From contig ONSJ01000009.1 in assembly GCA_900320515.1 (NCBI GenBank), positions 1-51,711 on the forward strand: a DNA stretch of 51,711 nucleotides. The letters run 5' to 3'. Position numbers and translations under genes: made by a program. Shown here piece by piece: positions 41,803-50,606 of the stretch. The notes below the pieces were generated by a model. It was not told where the DNA came from and searched no databases. It was given only the letters and a program-made list of their open reading frames with translations. How positions within the stretch are numbered: position 1 is the first letter of the stretch; every line of letters starts with the position of its first letter. This stretch comes from an uncultured Methanobrevibacter sp. (GTDB lineage: Archaea; Methanobacteriota; Methanobacteria; Methanobacteriales; Methanobacteriaceae).

Positions 41803-43403
41803 TATTTTGTGGCAAATGCCAAAATCAATGTGGCCATGAAACCTATTATGCAAATCATGGCGTACTTGTCAAAAGTGCCCTGGTACTTGTCGAATCTTTT
41901 TATTCTAAACGGTACGATAATTGGAAGCAGAGCAAATAACGGTATGAAATACCTTGTGCTGACACCAATATTCGTTCCTCCGACATCCGCCCATGTCAAA
42001 AGCTGGATGAAGCATGTCCCCATATATATCATCAGCAGTATAACTAATGTTCCTAACTTTGATTTCATACTAAACTTGGAATCGCTCGGATAAAAGAGCA
42101 AAGTAAGTGAAAGGAATATCCAAATCAGGACTGTAATGAACGTATAGTGGTCTGCATAATGATTGGCGCTGTATGCTCCGAAGAAATTGAAAAAACCGTT
42201 CAGGGTGATTCCTAAAGTATATGTGAAAATCATCCTAATGAATCTCAGAATGTTAAACGGATGATCCATCAGAAACTGTAACTGCAGTGAAGGATTCATG
42301 TAATTAAGCTTTGATCTCCATGAATGCATCAGGGCCGGTTCTGAATATGAACTCCACAATACTCCTATGCACGAAACAATAAAAATGCCCAGAAGCATAT
42401 ATCTTATGATTTTCTCATTTTTGAAGTTCTTGCGGGGAACCAGCAATATGAAGAAAACGAATGCAAGATAGGGGAGCTTGCAAAGACCCAACAGCAATGA
42501 CAATCCGCAGAATATTGCAACTTCCTTGGTATCAAGCGAACCGGGTTCGGATTTATACAGATATATGAAATATGCTAAAGTAAGCAATGCCAAACCGATT
42601 ATCATAGAATCTATGCTGACTGAAGCCGCCTGATAAATCGAAATTGGTATGCAGGCTACAGCCAAAAGGGGAACCTTCAGCACCGGCGCCTTCTTTACGG
42701 CCAGTGAAATCAATAGGGCATAAGTAAACAGATTGAATATTCTTGGAAGCCACAGCATCCAGATGACGTTCATGTCAAACAGCTTGGCTATAAAAACACC
42801 TATTCCCTGCGGAATATAACCATAAAAAGGATTCTGCTCAAAGGAAGAACCGTCAAGCATCGGTGTCTTGTTTATCACATTCGTATCGCCGTCCGTCATG
42901 AAGACCGTCTTTTCACGATTGTTTAAAAAGAACATGTGGCTCTGTATCGTTTCAAAACCTACATCAGTATTGAGCTCGTTGCTGTATTTTCCTTCGGTAC
43001 GGTTGTACAGTTGAGTGAGATTGTGCTCGCCGCCCTCCCAATGGGGAAAGATCACTCCCTGAGAGGTAATTTCCGCCCTTGTAAGATGCTCCAATTCGTC
43101 ACTGACATCTACAATAGGAACAACAAATGCGGTGATTATCCCAAAACAAAGTATTATGACGAATGCAACCTTATACAATTCCTCCTTGGAATCGTGCATG
43201 AAATAATATGTAATGCAGAAGACTCCAAGTATTGCAACAAGAGCAAATGCAGCTATTTCAAAGCGGGGATCTGCGAAATTCTTAGCTGAAACGGTGGACA
43301 GGCATGTAGCGGTGATGAATATCAAATAGACAATCAGATATTTCTTTGAATTAACCAGCGTTGAGGTGAATTCACTGCAATTTTCCTTGACAACATCAAT
43401 CAT
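41796..43403 (-). CDS. DUF2142 polytopic membrane protein
   Basis: The 535-aa protein has about ten to twelve membrane helices and a long outward loop after the second or third one (SDELEHLTRAEITSQGVIFPHW). This 'DE.EH..RA...G' block and the following length match the DUF2142 family (PF09913), thought to act in cell-surface polysaccharide or glycosyl transfer. AGGGGAG precedes the ATG. No neighbouring glycosyltransferase is present in the window. Confidence 0.78.
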   Translation of the reverse strand: MIDVVKENCSEFTSTLVNSKKYLIVYLIFITATCLSTVSAKNFADPRFEIAAFALVAILGVFCITYYFMHDSKEELYKVAFVIILCFGIITAFVVPIVDVSDELEHLTRAEITSQGVIFPHWEGGEHNLTQLYNRTEGKYSNELNTDVGFETIQSHMFFLNNREKTVFMTDGDTNVINKTPMLDGSSFEQNPFYGYIPQGIGVFIAKLFDMNVIWMLWLPRIFNLFTYALLISLAVKKAPVLKVPLLAVACIPISIYQAASVSIDSMIIGLALLTLAYFIYLYKSEPGSLDTKEVAIFCGLSLLLGLCKLPYLAFVFFILLVPRKNFKNEKIIRYMLLGIFIVSCIGVLWSSYSEPALMHSWRSKLNYMNPSLQLQFLMDHPFNILRFIRMIFTYTLGITLNGFFNFFGAYSANHYADHYTFITVLIWIFLSLTLLFYPSDSKFSMKSKLGTLVILLMIYMGTCFIQLLTWADVGGTNIGVSTRYFIPLFALLPIIVPFRIKRFDKYQGTFDKYAMICIIGFMATLILAFATKYY

Positions 43404-43444
43404 TAAAACACCGTTCTCCCCTAAAAATTAAAAAAATCTATTGA

Positions 43445-43460
43445 AAGTTAATATTAACTT
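43445..43460. promoter_or_regulatory. 16-bp perfect palindrome upstream of the DUF2142 gene
   Basis: AAGTTAATATTAACTT is a perfect palindrome 42 bp upstream of the ATG of the minus-strand DUF2142 gene. It may be an operator, but such AT-rich palindromes also arise by chance. Confidence 0.35.
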
Positions 43461-43650
43461 AAAGATATTTTTCTAATTATACATATTTAAATATTATCCA
43501 CAATATGGTGAAAAATAAGCATATTCTCTACAATACATCATTAACGCCATAATGTATTTTGAAAATTTTGCTGCAACATTCACTTCAAACGAAAAATATG
43601 AAAGTAATAACCGTCAATTGTCAAAAATACTTTGCATAAGCATTAATATT

Positions 43651-43660
43651 ATTATATATT
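43651..43660 (+). promoter_or_regulatory. TATA box of the SPL-type gene, leaderless
   Basis: ATTATATATT lies about 26 nt before ATG 43679, with no ribosome site in between, so a leaderless mRNA is likely. Confidence 0.5.
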
Positions 43661-43678
43661 AAACCTAAACCTAACATT

Positions 43679-44539
43679 ATGCATTATGTAAAAGCAAAGG
43701 GCATTTTCACATCAGATTATGGCATCAACATATATAGAGGCTGCACTCACGGATGCATCTATTGCGACTCAAGAAGCGAAGTCTACAGGTTCAGCCATAA
43801 ATTTGAAGATATTGAAGTGAAGGAAAATGCCGTTGAACTGCTTAAAAGGGAACTCATCAGGCGCAAACCTTTCATGGTTGTGACAGGGGCGATGACTGAC
43901 CCTTACGTTCCGATTGAAAAGAGACTGCAGCATGTCCGCAAATGCCTTGAAGTGATTTACAGGTACGGGTACGGTTTTTCCTGCCTTACAAAATCAGATT
44001 TGATTTTAAGGGACCTGGATTTGCTTAAAAGAATCAATGAAAAAAGCAAAGTTGTCGTTCAAATCACATTAACGACTGCCGACGATGATTTATGCAAAAT
44101 TATAGAGCCCAATGTATGTCCGACCTCAAGACGTGTGGAGGTGCTTAAAAGACTGGATGAAAATGGCATCCCCTCCGTTGTCTGGCTGTCTCCAATAATG
44201 CCCTATATTAATGATAATGAGGACAATGTCAACTCAATTTTGGATTTCTGCATTGATGCAAACGTCAAGGGTGTGCTGAATCTTGATATGGGGTTCTCAT
44301 TGAGGAAAGGAAATCGGGAATATTTCTATGGAAAGCTTGATGAACATTTTCCCGGCCTGAGGCAGCGATATGTTGAGGAGTTCGGCGAGCGCAATTTCAT
44401 CTACAGCGCAAACAACCGAAAACTGAAGAAAATCATAGAGAACAGATGCAGGAAGCATGGGATGCTCTACAGACAGGAGGATATAATTGAGTATATGCAT
44501 GAATTTCCCTGCACTTCAATACAGTCAAAATTAATGTAG
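43679..44539 (+). CDS. SPL-family radical SAM protein
   Basis: The 286-aa protein has the motif GCTHGCIYCD (Cys22, Cys26, Cys29) for a 4Fe-4S/SAM cluster, as in spore photoproduct lyase relatives, and the typical VTGAMTDPYVPIEKR, SCLTKSD and VQITLTT-TADDDLCKIIEP blocks of the archaeal/clostridial group. The true substrate is uncertain; this group is not known to repair spore DNA in archaea. Start ATG 43679, probably leaderless. Confidence 0.87.
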   Translation: MHYVKAKGIFTSDYGINIYRGCTHGCIYCDSRSEVYRFSHKFEDIEVKENAVELLKRELIRRKPFMVVTGAMTDPYVPIEKRLQHVRKCLEVIYRYGYGFSCLTKSDLILRDLDLLKRINEKSKVVVQITLTTADDDLCKIIEPNVCPTSRRVEVLKRLDENGIPSVVWLSPIMPYINDNEDNVNSILDFCIDANVKGVLNLDMGFSLRKGNREYFYGKLDEHFPGLRQRYVEEFGERNFIYSANNRKLKKIIENRCRKHGMLYRQEDIIEYMHEFPCTSIQSKLM

Positions 44540-44554
44540 AAATCATGTGAACAA

Positions 44555-44573
44555 TTAATGAGTTAATCATTAA
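44555..44573. promoter_or_regulatory. Inverted repeat upstream of pyk
   Basis: TTAATGA and TCATTAA are a perfect 7-bp inverted repeat with a 5-nt spacer, adjoining a TATA-like AAATATAATT. It may be a regulator site or the terminator of the preceding gene. Confidence 0.35.
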
Positions 44574-44624
44574 ATATAATTAGTCATAGATGTTTAATTA
44601 GTTGAAATTATATCGGAGATAAAA

Positions 44625-46028
44625 ATGAAGAAAACAAAAGTTATCTGCAGCATAGGTCCCGCATGCGATTGCGTAGACGTTATGGGCGAAATGGTCAACA
44701 TGGGCATGGATTGTGCACGAATCAACCTAAGCCATGCCACACCCGAGACCATACCCAAAACACTTGAGGTCATAAGACAGGTGCGCAGGCAATACAACCG
44801 GCCGTTGGCCATAATGTATGATACCAAAGGGCCTGAATTTCGAACCCTAAGCTTTAAGGATGGGGGAGTGTCCCTTAAAAAGGATGATACAATCAGGATG
44901 AGCAAAAACTGCATAGTTGGAAATGATGAGGAATTCGGAGTAAATCACAGCAATGCAATTGACTTCATTGAAGTTGGAAACCGGGTGCTTGTAGACAATG
45001 CACTTTTCGAGCTGGAAGTGATAGGCAAGAGCGAGGACTATGTTGTGCTGAAGGCCCTGGATGACGGCATGATACAGGACAAGAAAACCATCAACGTTCC
45101 GGGGGTCGACTTGAAACTGGAATTCATGAGCGAAGTGGACAAAAACGACATTGCATTTGCCGCAAGGCATGCCTGTGACTATCTTGCATTATCCTTTGTA
45201 AATACAAGGGAAGATGTGCAGGCCGCTCGAAAGATTATAGAAGAGGCCGGAGGCGATGCACTCATAATCTCAAAGATAGAAAGCCATACTGGCATCGAGA
45301 ATATAGATGAAATTATTGATGAGTCAGACGGCATCATGGTGGCCAGGGGAGATCTTGGAGTCAACGTTCCCCTTGAAGAGTTGCCTGTGCTTCAAAAGAG
45401 CATTATAACAAAATGCCGCCAAAAGGGCAAGTTCGCAATTGTTGCAACTGAAATGCTGGCCTCCATGCATGAAAGTCCAAGACCTACAAGGGCAGAGGTA
45501 TCGGATGTCGCCAATGCAATATTGGATGGAACCGATTGCGTTATGCTTTCCGGTGAGACAACCATAGGAAAGCATCCTGTAGAATCAGTTGAAATAATGA
45601 GCAGAATATGCAGATATGTGGAATCGACAATCGACTATACCCAACATGTCGCATACAAGGGAACAATAGGCACCGGCGACACCATTGCCAAACTGGTTGT
45701 TGACGCTGTCGAATTTTCAGACATCAAACTGATAGTTACAACCACGCTGACAGGATTCACTGCCCGCAGAATCAGCAATTTCCGACCAAATTCCATAATC
45801 ATGGCATGCTGTCCATCCAATCATATAGCGGAAAAGGTCATTTTAAACTTCGGTGTCAAACCTGTGGTAACAGACATATATGAAAGCACCGATGAGCTGG
45901 TCAAAAATGCAAAAAAAATAGCTCAAAGGGAATTCAATCTAAACAAGGGAGACCTGATTGCAGTTACTGGAGGATTTCCATTAGGCGAAGCGAAAAAGAC
46001 AAATTATTTGATAATTGAAGAGATTTGA
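44625..46028 (+). CDS. pyk: Pyruvate kinase
   Basis: The 467-aa glycolytic enzyme converts phosphoenolpyruvate and ADP to pyruvate and ATP. Motifs in order: ARINLSHA (33-40), MYDTKGPEFRT, ISKIESHTGIENIDEI, MVARGDLGVNVP, and the signature PRPTRAEVSDVANAILDGTDCVMLSGETTIGKHPVES. Active-site Lys lies in ISKIES. The C-terminal domain is about 120 aa. CGGAG precedes ATG 44625. The first two lines of catalytic residues are all present, so the enzyme should be active. Confidence 0.95.
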   Translation: MKKTKVICSIGPACDCVDVMGEMVNMGMDCARINLSHATPETIPKTLEVIRQVRRQYNRPLAIMYDTKGPEFRTLSFKDGGVSLKKDDTIRMSKNCIVGNDEEFGVNHSNAIDFIEVGNRVLVDNALFELEVIGKSEDYVVLKALDDGMIQDKKTINVPGVDLKLEFMSEVDKNDIAFAARHACDYLALSFVNTREDVQAARKIIEEAGGDALIISKIESHTGIENIDEIIDESDGIMVARGDLGVNVPLEELPVLQKSIITKCRQKGKFAIVATEMLASMHESPRPTRAEVSDVANAILDGTDCVMLSGETTIGKHPVESVEIMSRICRYVESTIDYTQHVAYKGTIGTGDTIAKLVVDAVEFSDIKLIVTTTLTGFTARRISNFRPNSIIMACCPSNHIAEKVILNFGVKPVVTDIYESTDELVKNAKKIAQREFNLNKGDLIAVTGGFPLGEAKKTNYLIIEEI

Positions 46029-46032
46029 ACTT

Positions 46033-46116
46033 TTAACTCCCTGTTGCCCCAATATCTTGACAGCCCGCAAGTTCCAGAAATCCTTTTTCCTTTTCATCGG
46101 TTAAAACCGTGTTCAT
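46033..46116 (-). CDS. Possible 27-aa peptide gene
   Basis: A 28-codon frame, reading MNTVLTDEKEKGFLELAGCQ and ending DIGATGS, is preceded by AGGTGAT five nt before its ATG. A TATA-like TTATTTATATGTATCC lies at about 46185-46199. It converges on pyk, ending 5 bp from its stop. It could be a small peptide or the head of a gene broken by deletion. No family is recognised. Confidence 0.35.
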   Translation of the reverse strand: MNTVLTDEKEKGFLELAGCQDIGATGS

Positions 46117-46244
46117 GTCAATCACCTAATTATATTTGTTCAACATATTGCTTTTGACTCCAGAGAGCTCGAAACCTATTTGGATACATATAAATAATAT
46201 TTTAGGCATATTAATAACCATAAGAATATTGTGGAGGTGATAAC

Positions 46245-46757
46245 GTGAACATGGAAAAAATTTTAGGATTACTGTATATAATCTTTGGTTTGCTGTTCGT
46301 GATTTATCCAATATTTTCATCAGCACTCCTGTCAATGATAATTGGATTTTCTCTGGTATGTTTCGGTCTGTCATCAATATGTATGGGCATTGTCTTTACT
46401 GAAATACCCCTTTATAAATATTTAGCAATAATTCTGGGAATTATTGCAGTGATATTTGGTATAATGTTCATGTTCTTCTTGAATGCTGTGCCGTTCCTCG
46501 TATCCCTGCAATTCTATATCGTCGGATTCCTGATGATTTTATATGGATTGATTGGAGTAATTTATCTGGATGATAAAGCCTATAGAATCATTTCAGCAAT
46601 CGGTTTGATTTTGGGAATTTTAACTGTCATACTTGCAGCATTTTTAGCATCCCAACCAATCGTAATAGCAGTTATTATTGGAGTTCTTCTGATTGTAGAA
46701 GGAGCATCCCTTATTGTTATTGGCCGTAGCAAATCCTTAATTGATAAATACGGATAA
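46245..46757 (+). CDS. DUF308-type small membrane protein
   Basis: The 170-aa protein is almost all membrane helices (five to six), with paired hydrophobic segments resembling the HdeD/DUF308 family (acid-stress related in bacteria): ILGLLYIIFGLLFVIYPI, MIIGFSLVCFGLSSI, IILGIIAVIFGIMF, VGFLMILYGLIGVIYL and LILGILTVILAAFL. GGAGGTGAT precedes a GTG at 46245; an ATG two codons later is equally possible. No substrate known. Confidence 0.75.
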   Translation: MNMEKILGLLYIIFGLLFVIYPIFSSALLSMIIGFSLVCFGLSSICMGIVFTEIPLYKYLAIILGIIAVIFGIMFMFFLNAVPFLVSLQFYIVGFLMILYGLIGVIYLDDKAYRIISAIGLILGILTVILAAFLASQPIVIAVIIGVLLIVEGASLIVIGRSKSLIDKYG

Positions 46758-46925
46758 TATTATTTAAAACAGGATAATTCCATGGAATTATCTTTGTTTA
46801 TCTTTTTTTTGTTTTTGTATAATTGATTTATAATCAATTGTTTCAGCATCTTTAACCTTTTTCAATAATATTATATAACATATATTCTAAAACTATTAAC
46901 ATAGTTTAATAGTAGGTGATAATAA

Positions 46926-47606
46926 ATGGAATATGAAATAAGAGGCGGTGCATTTCCTATGGTGATTTGCACACTACAAAAAGGAGAAACCATGAAAAAT
47001 GAAACCGGTGCAATGGCATTCATGACTTCTGAAATGAAAATGGAAACTTCAACTCCAGGAGGGCTCCTGAAAGGTTTTGGAAGGGTCCTTTCCGGAGACA
47101 CCATGTTTTTAAACTTCTTCACTGCCGAAGCAGACAATCAGAAAATAGGATTTTCTGCACATAGTCCAGGTAAAATCATACCAATAAGATTGGACGGTTC
47201 AAATTCAATCATCGGTCAGAAAAATGCATTCCTAGCTTCTGAAGAAAGCGTCAATTATGATATTGTCCTGCATGAAAAACTTGGAACAGGAATTTTCGGT
47301 GGAGAAGGTTTCATTCTTCAAAAATTCACAGGAACAGGAATCGTGTTTTTAGAGGTTGACGGTGAAGCAATCGAAAGAGAACTTGGACCTGGCGAAACAA
47401 TACTGCTTGATCCTGGTCACATTGCCGCATTGGAAGAAAGCGTTGATTATGGTATCGAAAGGGTAAAAGGAGCTAAAAACATACTGTTCGGTGAAGGATT
47501 ATTCTTTGCTAAACTGACTGGTCCGGGTAAAGTTTGGATACAGACAATGCCAATCAGCAAATTAGCTGAAGCATTAATCCCATTCCTGCCGGAAACAAAT
47601 AAGTAA
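46926..47606 (+). CDS. AIM24-family protein (TIGR00266)
   Basis: The 226-aa beta-rich protein matches the AIM24/TIGR00266 family. Blocks: MEYEIRGGAFPMVICTLQKGE at the start, GGLLKGFGRVLSGDTMFLNFFTA, FGGEGFILQKFTGTGIVFLEV, the LGPGETILLDPGHIAALEESVDYGIERVKG region and LTGPGKVWIQTM near the end. The function in archaea is unknown. A strong ribosome site (GTAGGTGAT) precedes ATG 46926. Confidence 0.9.
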   Translation: MEYEIRGGAFPMVICTLQKGETMKNETGAMAFMTSEMKMETSTPGGLLKGFGRVLSGDTMFLNFFTAEADNQKIGFSAHSPGKIIPIRLDGSNSIIGQKNAFLASEESVNYDIVLHEKLGTGIFGGEGFILQKFTGTGIVFLEVDGEAIERELGPGETILLDPGHIAALEESVDYGIERVKGAKNILFGEGLFFAKLTGPGKVWIQTMPISKLAEALIPFLPETNK

Positions 47607-47653
47607 GATGTAAAATCTGATTAGCTGATTAAAACTCAAGCATTAACAACATT

Positions 47654-47723
47654 GTCTAAAAGTAGGGTGATTCCTAAAGCCATCACCCTTTTAGACGTAG
47701 CAAAAGAAGGTTCAAACCTTCTT
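47654..47723 (+). ncRNA. Two tandem hairpins, structured RNA candidate
   Basis: First hairpin: GTCTAAAAG(TAG)GGTGAT and ATCACCCTTTTAGAC pair over 15 bp with a 3-nt bulge and a 10-nt loop (47654-47696). Second: AAGAAGG / CCTTCTT with loop TTCAAA (47704-47723). They lie between the AIM24 gene and a 48-aa peptide gene, about 70 nt before its ribosome site. This may be a terminator, a small RNA or a 5' leader. Confidence 0.5.
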
Positions 47724-47795
47724 CATTTCTTATTCAGTGCCGAATTAAGATATTTCTGAATAGGGAACAAATAATTTCTGCAGGAGGTTAAAAAA

Positions 47796-47942
47796 ATGAT
47801 GGGCAATATGATAATGAACATCATTAGGATAATAATCATATTTTTCATAATTTATGCCATATTTAAAGGCTTTAAAACATTGTTAAAAATAGCAATAATC
47901 ATATTTGTTATTTCATTGATATTAGGATTTGTCGGATTCTAA
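47796..47942 (+). CDS. Small membrane peptide, 48 aa
   Basis: The frame starts ATG 47796, 5-6 nt after CAGGAGGT, a near-perfect ribosome site. The peptide is almost entirely hydrophobic, with two membrane helices (MGNMIMNIIRIIIIFFIIY and KIAIIIFVISLILGFVGF) joined by a short basic loop GFKTLL. It ends at TAA 47940-47942. No family recognised. It follows two tandem RNA hairpins. Confidence 0.68.
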   Translation: MMGNMIMNIIRIIIIFFIIYAIFKGFKTLLKIAIIIFVISLILGFVGF

Positions 47943-47997
47943 ATCCGCATCCTAAACCTATTTTTTGATGATATTGACTCCAATATTCACAATTCAA

Positions 47998-49176
47998 TCA
48001 GTTTAATTTTCCTTTAACCAGAATCCATGCATATGCAAGTGCGCCAGATACGATGACTGAAATGAGGGTGGGGCCTAAAAATATGGAATCTAATCCTGCA
48101 GTTATCTGATAAACGGCAAATCCGGCAAACCATGAGACTATGTTCCAGTACCAGTCTTTTGCCTCATTATTGTAATTACCAAAATAGAATGAAACAACAA
48201 GAACGGCAGCCATTGGAGCAAAGACAGAACTTATAAGATAAAGAAAAGAAATGTAATGGTCCATGATTCCTGAAATTGCCAGACCCGCACTTAAAAAACT
48301 CACTACAACACCGGCAAGTTTAGGGTCAAGTCTGTTGAATATCGCCTTTGCGGACTCTCCGGCGGAATTTGTCGCAAGGAAATTTGTTGTGACTGTGGAG
48401 AGGACCAGAATGATGACTCCCTGCACGCCAAGGCCTGAGATGAGAATTGCCTGTGAGATGTCAAGTGTTGCCATGCACACGACCTCAATGCCTATGAAAT
48501 ACATCCAAAGGCTTGCGACAGTGTATGCCAATGCTGACAATGCTGTTGCCTTTTTGGGATTTTCCACATCCTTTGTATAATCGGAAATCACAGGAAGCCA
48601 TGAAATAGGCATTGCAATTGATATTTCAAAGATGTTCCAGAATGTCAATGTCTCTGAGTTTGCAACAGGCATCAGATTGTATCCGCCCATTGCCAATAGC
48701 CTAACGGACAATATTACAAGAAGCGCAGTTAACACCATCATGATTATGCTTGTTATTTTTGAAGTACGTTTGAGTCCTATAAAAACCCATATGGCTATGA
48801 GAACAGCCAGAATTACGCAGGTAAGTGCAAAGGATATCGGCATATTCAAACCCATCAGTGCCATTGCGCCCTGTGCATTCAATACCGCCACCCATGCAAT
48901 GAGCTGCATAACATTCAGTGCTGCAAAAAACTTGGAACCGAGATTACCAAAAGTCGATTTGATTGATTCCATTGCATTGACCCTAAGCCGTGCCCCAATA
49001 AGGCCGACAAAATAGAGCAATACTCCACCTATCAGATGTCCAAGAATCAATGGAACCCATATCGAGTTAAGGGGTGCTGCAGAAGCGATTTGTATTCCCG
49101 CCTGAATTTCAGAAACAGAAATTGCAACACCGAACCATATGATCATGTTGGTAAAAAGTCCTGTACGATTCTCCAT
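47998..49176 (-). CDS. CytX-like NCS1 permease
   Basis: The 392-aa protein has about 12 membrane helices and resembles nucleobase:cation symporters of the CytX type, proposed transporters of the thiamine pyrimidine precursor hydroxymethylpyrimidine. Recognisable segments: NMIIWFGVAISVSEIQAG near the start, GHLIGGVLLYFVGLIGARLRVNAMES, ISWLPVISDYTKDVENPKKA and ATNSAGESAKAIF. The ATG at 49176 is chosen; a GTG 9 nt upstream is possible. No thiamine riboswitch is apparent upstream. Substrate assignment is an inference. Confidence 0.75.
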   Translation of the reverse strand: MENRTGLFTNMIIWFGVAISVSEIQAGIQIASAAPLNSIWVPLILGHLIGGVLLYFVGLIGARLRVNAMESIKSTFGNLGSKFFAALNVMQLIAWVAVLNAQGAMALMGLNMPISFALTCVILAVLIAIWVFIGLKRTSKITSIIMMVLTALLVILSVRLLAMGGYNLMPVANSETLTFWNIFEISIAMPISWLPVISDYTKDVENPKKATALSALAYTVASLWMYFIGIEVVCMATLDISQAILISGLGVQGVIILVLSTVTTNFLATNSAGESAKAIFNRLDPKLAGVVVSFLSAGLAISGIMDHYISFLYLISSVFAPMAAVLVVSFYFGNYNNEAKDWYWNIVSWFAGFAVYQITAGLDSIFLGPTLISVIVSGALAYAWILVKGKLN

Positions 49177-49404
49177 ATTTTGCACTCAAAAATAAAATCA
49201 ATTTTTAAAATAACCTAATATTAAATAGGATTATTATAATATATAAAGATTTTTAGTACAAAACTGTACATTGAATTAATTTAACTGCAATTTTTTAAAT
49301 TTGAGTATGTGTAATGTTTTATAATGCTATAATAATTTTCCTTAAAAAAAACAGTTTTTGAATATTAAAAGGATTTTCTAGAATTGTGAAAAATACTTCA
49401 GTTT

Positions 49405-49444
49405 TAAAAAAAAAATAAAATAATAGCTTAAAGATTAAGCTATT
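49405..49444 (-). terminator. Terminator with the stop codon in its stem
   Basis: AATAGCTTAA / TTAAGCTATT (10-bp stem, AGA loop at 49432-49434) followed on the minus strand by a T-run. The stop codon of the 49435 gene lies in the stem. A nearly identical hairpin ends the 50157 paralogue. Confidence 0.7.
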
Positions 49445-49896
49445 ACAGGACCGATAAGTTTTTCATCATCCGATTGCACGGCAATTACTTTACTTCCCTT
49501 ATTATATGTGTAAGTATATCCATAATCATCATGATATAGATAGCCTTTTACACCGGAAACGTCTTTGGATGTCCCGTTCATGAAATTAACCATATCGTCG
49601 TCAAGGTCACTTGTGTTGTAGTCATAAATCTTAAGGTTGATGTAATTGGTATCATTAAGATATCTTTTTGAATATTCCTTGTTTTTGAAAACAACATAGT
49701 CTTTTTCAGTTCCGTTTACACTGGCATTTAACTCCTCTTTCATGGTTCCAGGAATTGTGAAATTTTCTCCATCCATGGTTACATGTTGATCTGCCGGAAA
49801 TCCGAATAAAGCACCTAAGTCAAATGCAGATACAGTTCCAACAGCAGCGATTGCTACAACGGCAATAGATAGTGCCAATAATATCTTTTTATTCAT
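49435..49896 (-). CDS. Small secreted protein, 153 aa
   Basis: The signal peptide (MNKKILLALSIAVVAIAAVGTVSA, about 1-24) precedes an acidic mature part. ATG 49896 follows TTGGAGGT by 6 nt, whereas the upstream ATG would add 8 unusual residues. The C-terminal GVKGYLYHDDYGYTYTYNKGSKVIAVQSDDEKLIGPVIA block is repeated, with NGYLVKDGD...ISSSDEKLIGDFLIA, in the defective gene at 50157. No recognised domain. Confidence 0.78.
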   Translation of the reverse strand: MNKKILLALSIAVVAIAAVGTVSAFDLGALFGFPADQHVTMDGENFTIPGTMKEELNASVNGTEKDYVVFKNKEYSKRYLNDTNYINLKIYDYNTSDLDDDMVNFMNGTSKDVSGVKGYLYHDDYGYTYTYNKGSKVIAVQSDDEKLIGPVIA

Positions 49897-50130
49897 ATTT
49901 GAACCTCCAAATAAATGCATATTATATCAATATTCATTATATCGCTAGAAGTTTATACCAAATGTAAAACTAAAAGAATATTTGTGAATATTGACTAATA
50001 TAATTAAATATTTAATAATATTATTTTAAATATTTTTCTAACATATTTATAAAAATTCAGAATTCTACAGGTCATGAACGAATTGCACAAAAAAACAGTT
50101 TTAAATGCTCTTATGAGCTAAAAATCAAAT

Positions 50131-50166
50131 AAAAAAAGAAAGATAATAGCTTAAGATTAAGCTATT
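50131..50166 (-). terminator. Terminator with the stop codon in its stem, second copy
   Basis: AATAGCTTAA / TTAAGCTATT (loop GA) ends the 50157 remnant, with the same stem as at 49422-49444, and is followed on the minus strand by a T-rich run (50131-50140). Confidence 0.65.
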
Positions 50167-50473
50167 AAAAAGTCACCGATTAACTTTTCATCAGATGATG
50201 AAATCACCACAACACGATCATTTTTTTCAAAATTGAACATGGAGACATCACCATCCTTTACCAGATAACCATTTACATTATTAATTGTAGTTTTGTTACC
50301 TCCCATAAGCTTGAGAGCTTGATCATTAGTTAATCCATTAGTAACGTTGACAACAAAGAGACCTACTGCATCATTATCTTTTGTATAAGCTTTGGAGCTA
50401 ACTTGTGCACCCTCTTTTTTAAGCGGTTCAAGCACCTTATCAAGGGTATTTGAAGAGTCTTCCTTGAATTCCT
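50157..50473 (-). pseudogene. Decapitated paralogue of the secreted protein at 49435
   Basis: The frame has promoter and ribosome site (AGGAGG at 50471-50476), but directly after it come codons of the mature domain (EEFKEDSSNTLDKVL...), with an in-frame stop just before and no start codon or signal peptide. An inner GTG at 50435 could give 92 aa, but far from the ribosome site. The C-terminus NNVNGYLVKDGD...SSSDEKLIGDFLIA matches the intact gene at 49435. A deletion probably removed the start and signal sequence. Confidence 0.7.
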
Positions 50474-50606
50474 CCTATATTTAATAATTTAATATAACAC
50501 AATATAACTCTTTTTAAAATTTTACCGCTCAGCAGTGCTTTAACAGCAATAAAATATTAATATTGATGCTGAAAATATATATTAGTATATTTTTGGAGAT
50601 ATTATT

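Noticed and set aside
43445..43460. Treating the AT-only palindrome as a certain operator
   Set aside because: Its AT content makes chance formation likely; it is kept only as a low-confidence site.
47706..47723. GGTTCAAACC looks like a tRNA T-arm
   Set aside because: There is no acceptor stem, D-arm or anticodon arm in the surrounding 80 nt; the sequence is better explained by the AAGAAGG/CCTTCTT hairpin.
49177..49434. Possible thiamine (TPP) riboswitch before the CytX-like permease
   Set aside because: No conserved TPP-box-like sequences could be seen in either strand of the spacer.
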